Source of the DNA: an uncultured Oceanobacillus sp.
Lineage (GTDB): Bacteria; Bacillota; Bacilli; Bacillales; Amphibacillaceae
NCBI GenBank assembly: GCA_938004015.1
Contig: CALKWU010000234.1
Coordinates: 1-33,178, forward strand
DNA: 33,178 nt
Direction: 5' to 3'
The stretch's first letter is position 1. Every line of letters begins with the position of its first letter. Below the pieces are notes generated by a model. That model ran no database searches, was not told the origin of the DNA, and was given only the letters and a program-made list of their open reading frames with translations. A program made the translations under genes and the position numbers. Shown here one piece after another: positions 1 to 8,154 of the stretch.

Positions 1-2
1 TG

Positions 3-1415
3 GATACGAGATCCGGTGAAAAAGTGAGTGTGATGATGGATACAATCGATGAAATTGATGACTATTACAGCAGTTACATCCCGCAAGTCATCCAATCGGT
101 TCTCGTTCCATTCATGTTGCTCGTCGTCATCTTTTTGGAGCATTGGGTGACGGGAGCCATCATCTTGATTACAGCTCCATTCATACCGATTTTCATGGTG
201 ATCATCGGGTTCAATACGAAAGATCAATCGGAAGCTCAATTAGATAAAATGGCGGCCTTTTCCGGAAAATTTTTAGATACATTGCAAGGACTCACGACAC
301 TTAAATTGTATGGCAGATCCAAAGAACAAAAAGCGGCGATTGAAGAGAGCAGCTTGAATTTCCGGGATGCGACGATGGTCGTATTGAAAACTGCTTTTGC
401 CAACTCGCTCGCCCTTGAATTCATTTCAATGCTCAGTATGGGGCTCATCGCTCTTGAAGTCGCGATCCGTTTGATCATCTTTCAAGATATGAGTTTTTTC
501 ACCGGTTTCCTCATGCTTGTGCTTGCGCCGGAATTTTACAATAAATTGAAAGATCTCGGAAGTGCATTCCATACAGGAAGAGGGAGTGCCGGGGCGTTCA
601 ATAAATTGAAAAAAGAATTGGATGCACCGGATTTGCCGGTTACATGGGGTGAAAAATCGTTCCAAGAAGATCAGCCACCTGAGATTTCTTTGGAAAATAT
701 CAGTTTTCACTATGGACCAGACGGGTTTTCATTGCAAAATGTTTCACTGAAGATTTCACCTTATGAACAAGTTGCCATCATCGGGAAAACCGGTTCAGGG
801 AAATCGACCTTGTTGCATGTGATTGCCGGGCTCGTACCACTTACTGATGGAGAAATTTTCATAAATGGTGAACCGAGAAGCAATTACAAAGAAACGGCTT
901 GGTTCCGGAAATTGAGTTACATTTCCCAACACCCGTATTTGTTTTCCGGCACGATTGCGGAAAACATTGCAATTGGAAAAAACGGAGAAGTGGCACATGC
1001 CGAAATTGAAGCAGCCGCGGAAAAGGCCGGTCTCCATGAATTGGTCGCATCTTTAGAAGAAGGGTACGATACTCCGGTCGGTGAGGCCGGTCGGGGACTT
1101 TCCGGCGGAGAAAAGCAACGGGTCGCATTGGCACGGGCCTTTTTAAAACAGCCTTCCATTGTCCTTTTCGATGAACCGACAGTCGGTTTGGATTTACGGA
1201 CGGAAACCATATTGCAACAATCGATCCAAAGTTTGGCGGAGAATGCTACCGTCATTACGGTTGCACATCGTCTGCATACGATTCAACATGCGGATAAGAT
1301 TTTGCTTCTGGACGAAGGGAAGCTGATTGCAACAGGTACACATGATGAGTTGTTGCAAGAGAGTCCGGTTTACCGTTCGATGGTGCAAGTTCAACGGGGA
1401 GGGGAACGAGTATGA
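3..1415 (+). CDS. cydD: CydD subunit of the CydDC thiol-reductant ABC exporter (5' end cut by window)
   Basis: This is one half of the heterodimeric ABC transporter that exports glutathione/cysteine-type thiols and is needed for cytochrome bd assembly. The frame is open to the left edge, so the true start lies outside; about 470 of a usual ~575 residues are visible. The visible part holds the second half of the transmembrane domain and then a full ATPase domain: Walker A GKTGSGKST (nt ~786-812), signature LSGGEKQR (~1098-1121), Walker B LFDEPTVGLD and H-loop AHRLH. The stop overlaps the next start as ATGA (4 nt), so the two subunits are translationally coupled. It is called CydD by domain-family naming; B. 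subtilis literature calls the first gene of the pair cydC. The oxidase genes cydAB lie nearby on the other strand. Confidence 0.9.
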   Translation, partial: DTRSGEKVSVMMDTIDEIDDYYSSYIPQVIQSVLVPFMLLVVIFLEHWVTGAIILITAPFIPIFMVIIGFNTKDQSEAQLDKMAAFSGKFLDTLQGLTTLKLYGRSKEQKAAIEESSLNFRDATMVVLKTAFANSLALEFISMLSMGLIALEVAIRLIIFQDMSFFTGFLMLVLAPEFYNKLKDLGSAFHTGRGSAGAFNKLKKELDAPDLPVTWGEKSFQEDQPPEISLENISFHYGPDGFSLQNVSLKISPYEQVAIIGKTGSGKSTLLHVIAGLVPLTDGEIFINGEPRSNYKETAWFRKLSYISQHPYLFSGTIAENIAIGKNGEVAHAEIEAAAEKAGLHELVASLEEGYDTPVGEAGRGLSGGEKQRVALARAFLKQPSIVLFDEPTVGLDLRTETILQQSIQSLAENATVITVAHRLHTIQHADKILLLDEGKLIATGTHDELLQESPVYRSMVQVQRGGERV

Positions 1416-3121
1416 AGGAATTGACAAACGTCATGCGATACATGTTTCAAGAGAAAAAAGATATCGTCCTATCCGTCGTCTGCGGTTTTATCGCAGGGAT
1501 TACAGCAGTCGGCTTGTTTTCCGCAAGCGGCTATTTGATTTCCCAAGCAGCATTGGCACCACCGATTTATACATTGATGGTGCTCGTTGCGACGGTGAAA
1601 CTGTTCGGCATCATTTCCGCCATCGGCCGTTATGGCGAGAGATACTTTTCCCATCGGGGTACCTTCACGATGCTGAGCAATTTGCGGGTCGCATTTTACG
1701 AAAAATTGGAACCGCAATTCCATCATGTTTTCCACCGTTTCCGGAGCGGGGATCTTTTATCCCGGATCGTCGGGGATGTGGAGACATTGCAGAACTTCTT
1801 TTTACGTGTTTTTTACCCGCCGATCGTGCTCGTTCTCGTCTTTTTATGCACGATTCTTTTCACAGCTGTTTTTTCCGTCATCCACGCTCTCATCCTGTTT
1901 CTCGGATTTGTATTGACGACGATTTTAGTTCCTTCCTATTTTTCGATTCGGAAGCGGAAAGTCGACAAAATATTACGGGAAAAGCGGGGTGAACTGTCAA
2001 CTGAAGTGACCGAGTTGTTTTACGGTTTCCGGGACTTGAAAGTCCACGAACGATTAGCTGAAAAAGAAGCAATATTGGAAGAGTTGGCGGAACAGTATGT
2101 GCAGGAACAGGAAAAAGCTTCCACGAACCAACTTTTCAATGAAGCAGTCAATACATTCGCGTCATTAGGCATCTCGGTGCTCGTCCTTGCAACAGGTGTG
2201 TATCTTGTGGCGAATGGCGCACTGGATGGAATTTTCCTAGCGATGTTGTTGATGATTTCCTTGACGGTGTTTGAAAATACGGCAGCGATGGCGGTGTTTC
2301 CAAATCATTTGGAAGATAGCCGACGAGCGGCGACGAGACTTGCCGAAGTCGTTGTCGAAGTCCCGGTCGAACAAAGAAAAGAATTGCAATTGACAGCTCC
2401 CCCGTCCTTTAAATTGGATAACGTTTCTTTCACGTACAGCGGTGAAGAGAGGAAAACGCTCGACGACGTAAGGCTTACTCTGCCTAAAGGATCGAAAACC
2501 GCTATTGTCGGGCCAAGTGGTTCTGGGAAATCCACGATTCTACATTTGCTTCTACAATTCGATGAGCCCGATAATGGTACGATTGCCATCGATGGGAAGG
2601 GAATCGACCAGTACACGCAAGAAAGCATTTGGAAATATACGAATGTCGTCCTACAAGAAAACCATTTTTTCTATGGAACGATCCGTGACAATCTAGCCAT
2701 CGCCTCGGATGATGTGACGGACGAAGAGATGGTTGACGTATTGGAAAAAGTGGAGCTTGCAACTTTCCGGCTCGATGATCACGTGTTGGAAAAAGGAGCG
2801 AATCTTTCCGGCGGGGAAAAACAACGTCTCGCCATTGCGCGGGCAATGTTGAAGAATTCCTTCATTTGGCTGTTGGATGAACCGACCTCGTCGTTGGATT
2901 CCTTGACGGAAGCGGCCATTTATAGGGAAATATTCCGGCTTGCTGAAGAGGATACGTTGGTTCTCGTCAGTCACCGTTTGACTGGTTTGGAAAAAATGGA
3001 TCAAATCGTCGTCATGGATTATGGAAACATAGTCGAAGTCGGGAATTATCAGGAATTGATGGAACGGAAAGGATATTTTTACGAACTGAAACAAATCGAA
3101 CAAAATGTGTTCCAAAGCTGA
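1412..3121 (+). CDS. cydC: CydC subunit of the CydDC thiol-reductant ABC exporter
   Basis: Second subunit of the heterodimeric CydDC exporter in the cytoplasmic membrane. It is 569 aa, the normal family length: about six membrane segments in the first ~310 residues, then an ATPase domain with Walker A GPSGSGKST (around residue 367), signature NLSGGEKQR, Walker B WLLDEPTSSLD and H-loop VSHRL. The ATG overlaps the cydD stop by 4 nt, and GGGGA in the end of cydD serves as ribosome binding site. A stop and then a new promoter follow, so it is probably the last gene of its operon. In B. subtilis all four cyd genes form one operon; here the exporter pair converges on cydA-cydB from the opposite strand. 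It would be cydD in B. subtilis naming. Confidence 0.92.
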   Translation: MKELTNVMRYMFQEKKDIVLSVVCGFIAGITAVGLFSASGYLISQAALAPPIYTLMVLVATVKLFGIISAIGRYGERYFSHRGTFTMLSNLRVAFYEKLEPQFHHVFHRFRSGDLLSRIVGDVETLQNFFLRVFYPPIVLVLVFLCTILFTAVFSVIHALILFLGFVLTTILVPSYFSIRKRKVDKILREKRGELSTEVTELFYGFRDLKVHERLAEKEAILEELAEQYVQEQEKASTNQLFNEAVNTFASLGISVLVLATGVYLVANGALDGIFLAMLLMISLTVFENTAAMAVFPNHLEDSRRAATRLAEVVVEVPVEQRKELQLTAPPSFKLDNVSFTYSGEERKTLDDVRLTLPKGSKTAIVGPSGSGKSTILHLLLQFDEPDNGTIAIDGKGIDQYTQESIWKYTNVVLQENHFFYGTIRDNLAIASDDVTDEEMVDVLEKVELATFRLDDHVLEKGANLSGGEKQRLAIARAMLKNSFIWLLDEPTSSLDSLTEAAIYREIFRLAEEDTLVLVSHRLTGLEKMDQIVVMDYGNIVEVGNYQELMERKGYFYELKQIEQNVFQS

Positions 3122-3158
3122 TTCTTCTGTCATTTCCTAAGCAAATTGCCGGTTCATC

Positions 3159-3167
3159 TGGTATAAT
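3159..3167 (+). promoter_or_regulatory. extended -10 promoter for the YczE-family gene
   Basis: TGG followed by a perfect TATAAT (3162-3167) lies about 70 bases upstream of the next start. No good -35 is present at the right distance, which is typical of extended -10 promoters. Confidence 0.5.
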
Positions 3168-3235
3168 GAATTAATTGGTTGGATAAACTTAAGTTTATGT
3201 CATTGGTCGGTTTTTGACTAGAAAGTAGGGTGTAA

Positions 3236-3868
3236 ATGCTTAAGGAATACTTCTACCGCTGGGGAATATTCTTCATCGGTTTGATGATTTTAGGTCTAGG
3301 TGTGACGTTGACGATTAAAGGGCAACGATTGGGTGTCGGCTCTTGGGATGTACTGCATATCGGTTTGTTCAATCATTTCGGCTTCACAATCGGTACTTGG
3401 AATATTATTGTCGGTATCATCATCATTACGATTTCTTCGATCGGATTACGCCGGTTTCCAAGAGTCGGTACGTTCATCAATATGATTTCCGTCGGTTTAT
3501 TCATCGACTTCTTTAATTGGCTTTTACCGGATCCAACGGCCTTCATCTTTCAAGTGCTTTGTTTTGTCCTTGGTGTAATGCTTGCAGGTGCAGGTTCCGG
3601 CATTTACATTGCTGCCAAATTAGGGGCAGGTCCAAGGGATAGCTTGATGTTGCTCATTTCCCAAAAAATAAAGTGGAGTATCCAAGTTTCCCGGACGATT
3701 ATGGAAGTTTTCGTCGTCGTCATCGGGTACTTATTAGGGGGACCAGTCGGTGTCGGTACGGTCATCATGGCATTTGGAACCGGCCCAGTCATCCAAGTGA
3801 CACTTCGATACAGTGAACGGGCGCTTGCATTTTTGTTGCGTGAAGAAAGACAAGTTTCCAATTTTTAA
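3236..3868 (+). CDS. yczE: YczE/YyaS/YitT-family integral membrane protein
   Basis: A 210-aa hydrophobic protein with about five membrane segments. The N-terminal half carries the family's typical LTIKGQRLGVGSWDVLHIGL stretch, and a similar element, AAKLGAGPRDSLM, recurs in the second half, so the protein looks like an internal duplication. The biochemical role of the family is not established; in B. subtilis yczE lies beside the surfactin locus. The ATG at 3236 follows AGGGTG at short spacing, a modest ribosome binding site. The gene has its own extended -10 promoter and ends at a strong terminator, so it is probably monocistronic although it sits between the two cyd gene sets. A link to cytochrome bd is only positional. 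Confidence 0.75.
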   Translation: MLKEYFYRWGIFFIGLMILGLGVTLTIKGQRLGVGSWDVLHIGLFNHFGFTIGTWNIIVGIIIITISSIGLRRFPRVGTFINMISVGLFIDFFNWLLPDPTAFIFQVLCFVLGVMLAGAGSGIYIAAKLGAGPRDSLMLLISQKIKWSIQVSRTIMEVFVVVIGYLLGGPVGVGTVIMAFGTGPVIQVTLRYSERALAFLLREERQVSNF

Positions 3869-3895
3869 AAGATTGTTTTAGTATCCATTAACAAT

Positions 3896-3945
3896 AAGAA
3901 AAACGGTTTTCGTTTTAAAACTTAGAACGAAAACCGTTTTTTTAT
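3896..3945. terminator. bidirectional intrinsic terminator
   Basis: A 16-bp stem (3901-3916 with 3924-3939, one G-U pair) around a 7-base loop is flanked by T-runs on both strands. It sits between the convergent yczE and cydABS units and can stop both. Confidence 0.88.
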
Positions 3946-3974
3946 CATGTTACCATCCAATCGTTACGACCATT

Positions 3975-4112
3975 TCACTTAGTCCCGACATCTTCTTCGA
4001 CCTCATCTTCATCCCCGACCGGAGCATCATATTTCGTCACAACAAAAGCAAGGATGATGGCAAGGACGATTGTTAAACCAGGGGCGACGAACATGAGGAA
4101 ATCATTAAACAT
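3975..4112 (-). CDS. cydS: CydS-like small subunit of cytochrome bd oxidase (45 aa)
   Basis: A short gene directly after cydB. The predicted peptide begins MFNDFLMFVAPGLTIVLAII, then has AFVVTKYDAPV and an acidic tail (GDEDEVEEDVGTK). It is a single membrane helix with few residues outside. Position and pattern (hydrophobic N-terminus with F-L-M-x-x-A-P, then A-F-x-V-x-K) fit CydS, the third subunit seen in the Geobacillus bd oxidase structure, where a single helix packs against CydA. The ATG lies 5 nt after the cydB stop, and GGGAG inside the end of cydB is the ribosome binding site at 8 nt. The Geobacillus CydS is about 33 aa; the extra length here is the acidic C-terminus. Identity rests on context and pattern, not on a search. 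Confidence 0.78.
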   Translation of the reverse strand: MFNDFLMFVAPGLTIVLAIILAFVVTKYDAPVGDEDEVEEDVGTK

Positions 4113-4117
4113 CGCAT

Positions 4118-5134
4118 TCACTCCCTATGACCTTCGAGATATTTTTTATCGAACAGAAACAGCCGCAACAGTAAATAAATGGACGGAATCAATAAAGCTA
4201 GACCGAGAACAAATACGACGACAAGGGATATAGCCATCGCTTCATTCGTGAATCCTTCATGAATCGTCAAATGCGGATAAAGCAAATATGGATAATGGGC
4301 GATACCGTAGCCGAAAAAGGCGAAAGCGAATTGGCCGATGAGTAGCCACACCGCCGTTGTGTAGCCTTTCCGTTTCCAAATGAACCAAACGGTCAGCGTC
4401 CAGAGAATGAAGGAAATCGCAAACATCCACCACAGATTCATGATGCCGTCGAACAAATCCCGGTTGTGGGAATACAGTTCGATGATGATGCCGCTTGCTG
4501 CGACAATGAGCGGTACGGCCCAAATCAGCGCATATTTCCGCATCAACTCCCTTGCTTCGAAATCCTTCGCTTTATCGGCATACCATGTCAAGAAGACGGC
4601 GGATATATATAACACGGCCACAAGGGCAAGGACGACGATCGACCAGGATAGAGGGCTCAAAAACAATGCTCTGTAGTCAAGAACCGGATTGCCGTTTTCG
4701 ATATGGACAAATCCGCCTTGGGCAATCGCCAATACAACGGATAAAGACGCCGGAATGAGCAAACCGGCCAGCCCATAGAGGAAAGCGTATCCTTTATGGC
4801 CTCTGCTGCTATAAGTTTCAAAGGCGTAGTAAGAGCCGCGGATCGCCAAAAGGATCAAAGCGATACTTCCCGGAACGAGCAATATCGTTCCGAAGTAATA
4901 AGCCGATTGCGGGAAAAACCCGACAATACCGACAAAGAAGAAGACGAAGAATACGTTGGTCACTTCCCAAACCGGTGACAGATAACGTTGGATCACTTTG
5001 GACAAAATCCTTTCTTTTCCAGTCAAAATACTGTATGCGTTGAAAAATCCAGCACCGTAATCAATGGAACCTAGGATGACATAACCGAAAAGGAATGTCC
5101 ATAGTACGGTGATCCCTAAAATTTCGAGACTCAT
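4118..5134 (-). CDS. cydB: cytochrome d ubiquinol oxidase subunit II (CydB)
   Basis: Structural subunit of the bd-type quinol:O2 oxidoreductase in the cytoplasmic membrane. It is 338 aa with about eight to nine membrane helices. The N-terminal helix carries the conserved GYVILGSIDYGAGFF element, the counterpart of the GFDLG-type motif of CydB, followed by EVTNVFFVFFFVGIVGFFP. The start ATG overlaps the cydA stop as ATGA, so the two are coupled, and cydS follows 5 nt downstream. The length matches the short CydB found with CydS in Geobacillus and the YthB-type proteins of Bacillus. Confidence 0.93.
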   Translation of the reverse strand: MSLEILGITVLWTFLFGYVILGSIDYGAGFFNAYSILTGKERILSKVIQRYLSPVWEVTNVFFVFFFVGIVGFFPQSAYYFGTILLVPGSIALILLAIRGSYYAFETYSSRGHKGYAFLYGLAGLLIPASLSVVLAIAQGGFVHIENGNPVLDYRALFLSPLSWSIVVLALVAVLYISAVFLTWYADKAKDFEARELMRKYALIWAVPLIVAASGIIIELYSHNRDLFDGIMNLWWMFAISFILWTLTVWFIWKRKGYTTAVWLLIGQFAFAFFGYGIAHYPYLLYPHLTIHEGFTNEAMAISLVVVFVLGLALLIPSIYLLLRLFLFDKKYLEGHRE

Positions 5135-6480
5135 GATTGTCCACCACCTTCATTGGCTTGCATGGCCAAAAGCTCTTTTTCAACCGGGTTGTTGGCGAAA
5201 ATCCTCCGTAAGACGACGACCGTTCCAATCAACAAAACAGCATACAAGGCGGCGAAGAAGATGAACATGAGACCGACATAATCGCTTGTCGTCGCTGCTT
5301 CCTCCACTGTCATGATTCCTCGTAAAATCCATGGTTGACGTCCGAATTCAGCCAACCACCATCCGGCTTCAATCGCAAGCATCGATAAGGGACCGCCAAG
5401 GACGATTAAGCTGAGGAACCATTTGCTTTTGACGAAACGATAACCTTGTCTGATTCCGAACCAATAGATAAATGCAAGGGCAATCATGACCATGCCGATG
5501 GTGACCATGATGTCAAAATAATAATGGACTTCCAAAGAAGGTTGTTCCTCCACCGGGAATTCATTCAAACCAATCACTTCGGCACTTGGGGAACCGAACG
5601 CCAAAATACTTAAAAGATACGGAAGTCGGATTCCATATTTCACTTCTTGGGTCTCTTCATCGAGTAACCCGTACATAATGAGCGGTGCATGGCTTTCCGT
5701 TTCAAAATGCCATTCCGCTGCTGCGAGTTTTTCCGGCTGATGTTCCGCCAAATACTTTCCGGAAAAATCACCGATCAAAGCAGAAGCGATAGCGAAAACG
5801 AGTCCGATTTTCATCGTCATATGCAACGCTTTTTTATGATAAGCATGTTTTGAACCTCTCAACAGACAGAAAGCGGCAATTGTCGCTAAAATGAATGCGG
5901 AAGTCATGTACGCTGTCGATAGCACGTGGGCCACTTTCGTCGGTGCGGCCAAATTGAACATGGCAAGCACCGGATTTGCATTGACGAGGGCACCGTCCAC
6001 TATATCAAAGCCTTGTGGTGCGTTCATGAAGCTGTTCACGACAGTGATGAAATAGGCGGACATCCCCGCCCCGATGGCTACCGGAATCAAAAGCAACAAA
6101 TGTTTTTTCTGATTTTCAAATCGATTCCACGTATATAAATAAATCCCCAGAAAGATTGCTTCAAAGAAAAATGCGAACACTTCCATGAACAGCGGAAGGG
6201 CGATGATGTTTCCTGCCAGTTCCATGAAGTTCGGCCAGAGAAGGGATAGTTGCAAGCCGATGATCGTTCCGGTGACGACGCCGACCGCGACGGTGACGAC
6301 AAATCCTCGTGCCCATCGTCTCGCCATCAGAATATAATGATCATCGTTCTTTTTTATCCCGATCCATTGGGCGACCATAATCATCAACGGAATCCCTACC
6401 CCAACTGTCGCATAAATGATATGGACGGAAAGGGTCAATAAAGTCAACATTCGGCTGGCAAATACGGGATCATCAAACAT
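5131..6480 (-). CDS. cydA: cytochrome d ubiquinol oxidase subunit I (CydA)
   Basis: Haem-bearing catalytic subunit of cytochrome bd, which oxidises quinol and reduces O2 to water, a high-affinity oxidase without proton pumping. It is 449 aa. Expected ligand and proton-path residues are present: H20 (end of SVH), E100 and E107 in the FMEVFAFFFEAIF helix, H185 in KVAHVLST and M325. The quinol-binding loop has KLAAAEWHFET (K251, E256), and GRQPW occurs at 380-384. The loop is of the short type, without the long insertion of enterobacterial CydA. These lengths and ligand positions resemble the Geobacillus/YthA-type enzyme. A strong AAGGAGG site precedes the ATG. It starts the cydA-cydB-cydS operon, whose leader (6481-6674) holds an inverted repeat. 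Confidence 0.95.
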   Translation of the reverse strand: MFDDPVFASRMLTLLTLSVHIIYATVGVGIPLMIMVAQWIGIKKNDDHYILMARRWARGFVVTVAVGVVTGTIIGLQLSLLWPNFMELAGNIIALPLFMEVFAFFFEAIFLGIYLYTWNRFENQKKHLLLLIPVAIGAGMSAYFITVVNSFMNAPQGFDIVDGALVNANPVLAMFNLAAPTKVAHVLSTAYMTSAFILATIAAFCLLRGSKHAYHKKALHMTMKIGLVFAIASALIGDFSGKYLAEHQPEKLAAAEWHFETESHAPLIMYGLLDEETQEVKYGIRLPYLLSILAFGSPSAEVIGLNEFPVEEQPSLEVHYYFDIMVTIGMVMIALAFIYWFGIRQGYRFVKSKWFLSLIVLGGPLSMLAIEAGWWLAEFGRQPWILRGIMTVEEAATTSDYVGLMFIFFAALYAVLLIGTVVVLRRIFANNPVEKELLAMQANEGGGQS

Positions 6481-6517
6481 ATGTTTTTCCTCCTTTTCTG
6501 TAGCAAAGTTAAATTGA

Positions 6518-6545
6518 GTAGTTCAGGAAAAACAGTTTCCACTAC
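6518..6545 (-). promoter_or_regulatory. imperfect inverted repeat in the cydA leader
   Basis: GTAGT (6518-6522) pairs with ACTAC (6541-6545), and inner GGAAA (6526-6530) pairs with TTTCC (6536-6540). It lies 38 to 65 bases upstream of cydA. It could be an operator or an RNA hairpin. It does not match the Rex operator pattern, and the cydA promoter itself is not clear. Confidence 0.3.
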
Positions 6546-6620
6546 AGCCATAGTAAAAACCATTCAATTTCATTGTAGCCTGAAAACGACCACTTAAAAC
6601 CATCCATTTATGACAATTCA

Positions 6621-6660
6621 GCAAAAAAATCCGCCACTTTAGTTTGCGCTAAAGCAGCGG
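6621..6660 (-). terminator. intrinsic terminator of the NRDE gene
   Basis: On the minus strand a 12-bp stem (6631-6642 with 6649-6660, two G-U pairs, loop CGCAAA) is followed by seven T residues (6629-6623). It lies 15 bases beyond the stop of the NRDE gene and also insulates cydA. Confidence 0.88.
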
Positions 6661-6674
6661 GAAATATCAGACAT

Positions 6675-7451
6675 TTATTTCGCTGTCATCGGAAGGGAAA
6701 AGGTGAATTCCTTTTCAAAAACGAACTTGCCTTTTTCGTACGTCCTTTCTTTAAATGTGACATGATGATTGCGATCGATGAGTAAAACCGTCGCGGAACG
6801 GGTACCGTAATCAGGAGTCTTAATGAAGGAGGCGGATAATTTTCGTTCCAATTCTAATCCGACACCAGTATCCGGTAATTCCGCATCAGGAGCTTGTTCA
6901 TCATTTTCCAAAATCCGAAAAATCCGCTCCGTATCGATTTGTTCCGTATTGCGGATATACTCGTCGAACTGTTTCTTTCCGTTCGCGACTTTCGGCCATG
7001 GAGTGTTGAGGGTGGCATTGCTCAAACTATGGGTTCCTTGTTCGACTTTCGTGATGGAATCTTCGACGTTGTTGTAATGGTAAAGTTCATCAGAATTTCC
7101 GATGAGAATGTTGAAACCGGCATATGCATTTTTCTCATGACGTAATTGTTCCAAAAAATTTACCGGATTTTTCTTCGATGTCAAATATCCACGGACGATA
7201 TGTCCACGGGATTTTTTGTCTTTTCCTTCCAAAGATAAGTCCCGGATATTTGTAAGTGCGGCAAATCGTCCTTCTTTTGTGATTCCGAGCCATGTCCCTT
7301 TTTGCAGTAAATCCCTGCCGGCAAGAAGAGTTGGGGCATCAGGCCAAAAATGGGCTTTTTCCGTCGGGCGATCATAAAATTCGTCCCGATTTGCCGCAAC
7401 AATCAATTGGTAATGTGGATGTTCTTGCAGATGAAAATGGATCAGACACAT
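6675..7451 (-). CDS. NRDE (TANGO2-like) family protein
   Basis: A 258-aa soluble protein with the NRDE-family hallmark AANRDEFYDRPTEKAHFWP near residues 18-36, then GRDLLQKGTWLGITKEGRFAALTN. It begins Met-Cys; Cys2 would become N-terminal after Met removal, as in Ntn-type hydrolases, to which the NRDE/TANGO2 family has been related. The family's substrate is not firmly established; eukaryotic TANGO2 has been linked to haem and lipid handling. AGGGGGA precedes the ATG, and a TATAAT (7477-7472 on the minus strand) lies about 20 bases upstream, so the leader would be very short. It ends in a strong terminator and is probably monocistronic. Confidence 0.85.
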   Translation of the reverse strand: MCLIHFHLQEHPHYQLIVAANRDEFYDRPTEKAHFWPDAPTLLAGRDLLQKGTWLGITKEGRFAALTNIRDLSLEGKDKKSRGHIVRGYLTSKKNPVNFLEQLRHEKNAYAGFNILIGNSDELYHYNNVEDSITKVEQGTHSLSNATLNTPWPKVANGKKQFDEYIRNTEQIDTERIFRILENDEQAPDAELPDTGVGLELERKLSASFIKTPDYGTRSATVLLIDRNHHVTFKERTYEKGKFVFEKEFTFSLPMTAK

Positions 7452-7537
7452 TGGAATCCCCCTTTTTCCATATTATACGGAAGCAGGGGGCTGTCCTCCA
7501 ACCGAAACGTCTCGACATGGATAAGTCACAGAAGGAA

Positions 7538-7566
7538 TTGGCAATCGGAAAGGCTTGTGATGTAAT
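7538..7566 (+). promoter_or_regulatory. sigma-A type promoter for the OsmC-family gene
   Basis: TTGGCA (7538-7543), a 17-base spacer and TGTAAT (7561-7566), with TG at the extended -10 position. It lies about 60 bases before the ATG. Confidence 0.5.
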
Positions 7567-7625
7567 AATCTTAATGCAACTTGTCGTCGAAAAAGATCAC
7601 TTTTTAACAATAGGAGGGTTTATCG

Positions 7626-8057
7626 ATGGAATTGAAAATGGAATGGCAAGGAAAGCTCGCATTTTCCGGAACTACTCCATCCGGGCATGAAGTGGTGACG
7701 GACAGCTTGCAGGAATTTGGTGGAGAAGATCGCGCTCCGACACCGATGGAAATGCTTATCGCTGCCGTGATCGGTTGCAGTGGAATCGATATCGTATCGA
7801 TATTGCAAAAAATGAAGTTGTCATTGGATGAATTTCAAGTGGAGGCAAAGGGAGACCGGGCGGAAAGCCATCCAAAACGCTATACGTCCATTGAAATGCA
7901 TTACATCGTCACCGGAGATATCCCGGAGGACAAACTTGTCCGGGCAATCGAATTATCGTTGAACAAATACTGTTCTGTCGCCCATTCACTGAATGCCGAT
8001 ATGAAGGCGAGTTATTCCTTGAACAATGGTGAGAAGAAAAAAGTGGAATTGGCTTAA
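7626..8057 (+). CDS. OsmC/Ohr-family protein
   Basis: A 143-aa protein of the OsmC superfamily, whose characterised members reduce organic or fatty-acid hydroperoxides with two reactive cysteines. Both cysteines are present at the expected sites: C51 in AAVIGCSGIDIVSIL at the start of the central helix, and C116 in LNKYCSVAHSL. The N-terminal FGGEDRAPTPMEMLIAAV element is also typical. It resembles the YhfA-like OsmC branch more than classical Ohr, so peroxidase activity is inferred. AGGAGGG lies 7 nt before the ATG. Its own promoter is upstream and a GC-rich hairpin follows the stop. Confidence 0.85.
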   Translation: MELKMEWQGKLAFSGTTPSGHEVVTDSLQEFGGEDRAPTPMEMLIAAVIGCSGIDIVSILQKMKLSLDEFQVEAKGDRAESHPKRYTSIEMHYIVTGDIPEDKLVRAIELSLNKYCSVAHSLNADMKASYSLNNGEKKKVELA

Positions 8058-8088
8058 TGACGGGGCTCGGGGTTTCCGAGCCCTGTCA
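8058..8088 (+). terminator. GC-rich hairpin after the OsmC gene
   Basis: A 13-bp stem (8058-8070 with 8076-8088, one G-U pair) with loop GGTTT starts right after the stop. The T-run behind it is poor (TCGTACTTTA), so termination may be incomplete. Confidence 0.6.
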
Positions 8089-8094
8089 TCGTAC

Positions 8095-8123
8095 TTTATA
8101 TAAAAGCCTGAATCCCTTATAAT
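8095..8123 (+). promoter_or_regulatory. promoter of the CBS-domain gene
   Basis: TTTATA (8095-8100), a 17-base spacer and perfect TATAAT (8118-8123). Transcription would start near 8130, which argues against the upstream ATG at 8131 as the start of the next gene. Confidence 0.55.
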
Positions 8124-8154
8124 CAATCATATGACTAGTTCTAGGAGTATGAAT

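Noticed and set aside
1327..1992. A 221-aa frame on the plus strand overlapping cydD and cydC
   Set aside because: It lies in another frame over two well-supported ABC genes, has no ribosome binding site, and its composition (many Arg, Ser and Phe) is that of a shadow frame.
6581..6594. cre-like sequence TGAAAACGACCACT upstream of cydA
   Set aside because: It misses the right half of the CcpA consensus at two or more key positions; such matches occur by chance in AT-rich leaders.
6481..6674. Rex operator upstream of cydA
   Set aside because: I looked for a TTGTGAA/TTCACAA palindrome on both strands and found none.
7518..7690. Upstream start for the OsmC region in another frame
   Set aside because: It crosses the osmC start out of frame and lacks a binding site; the ATG at 7626 has AGGAGGG.
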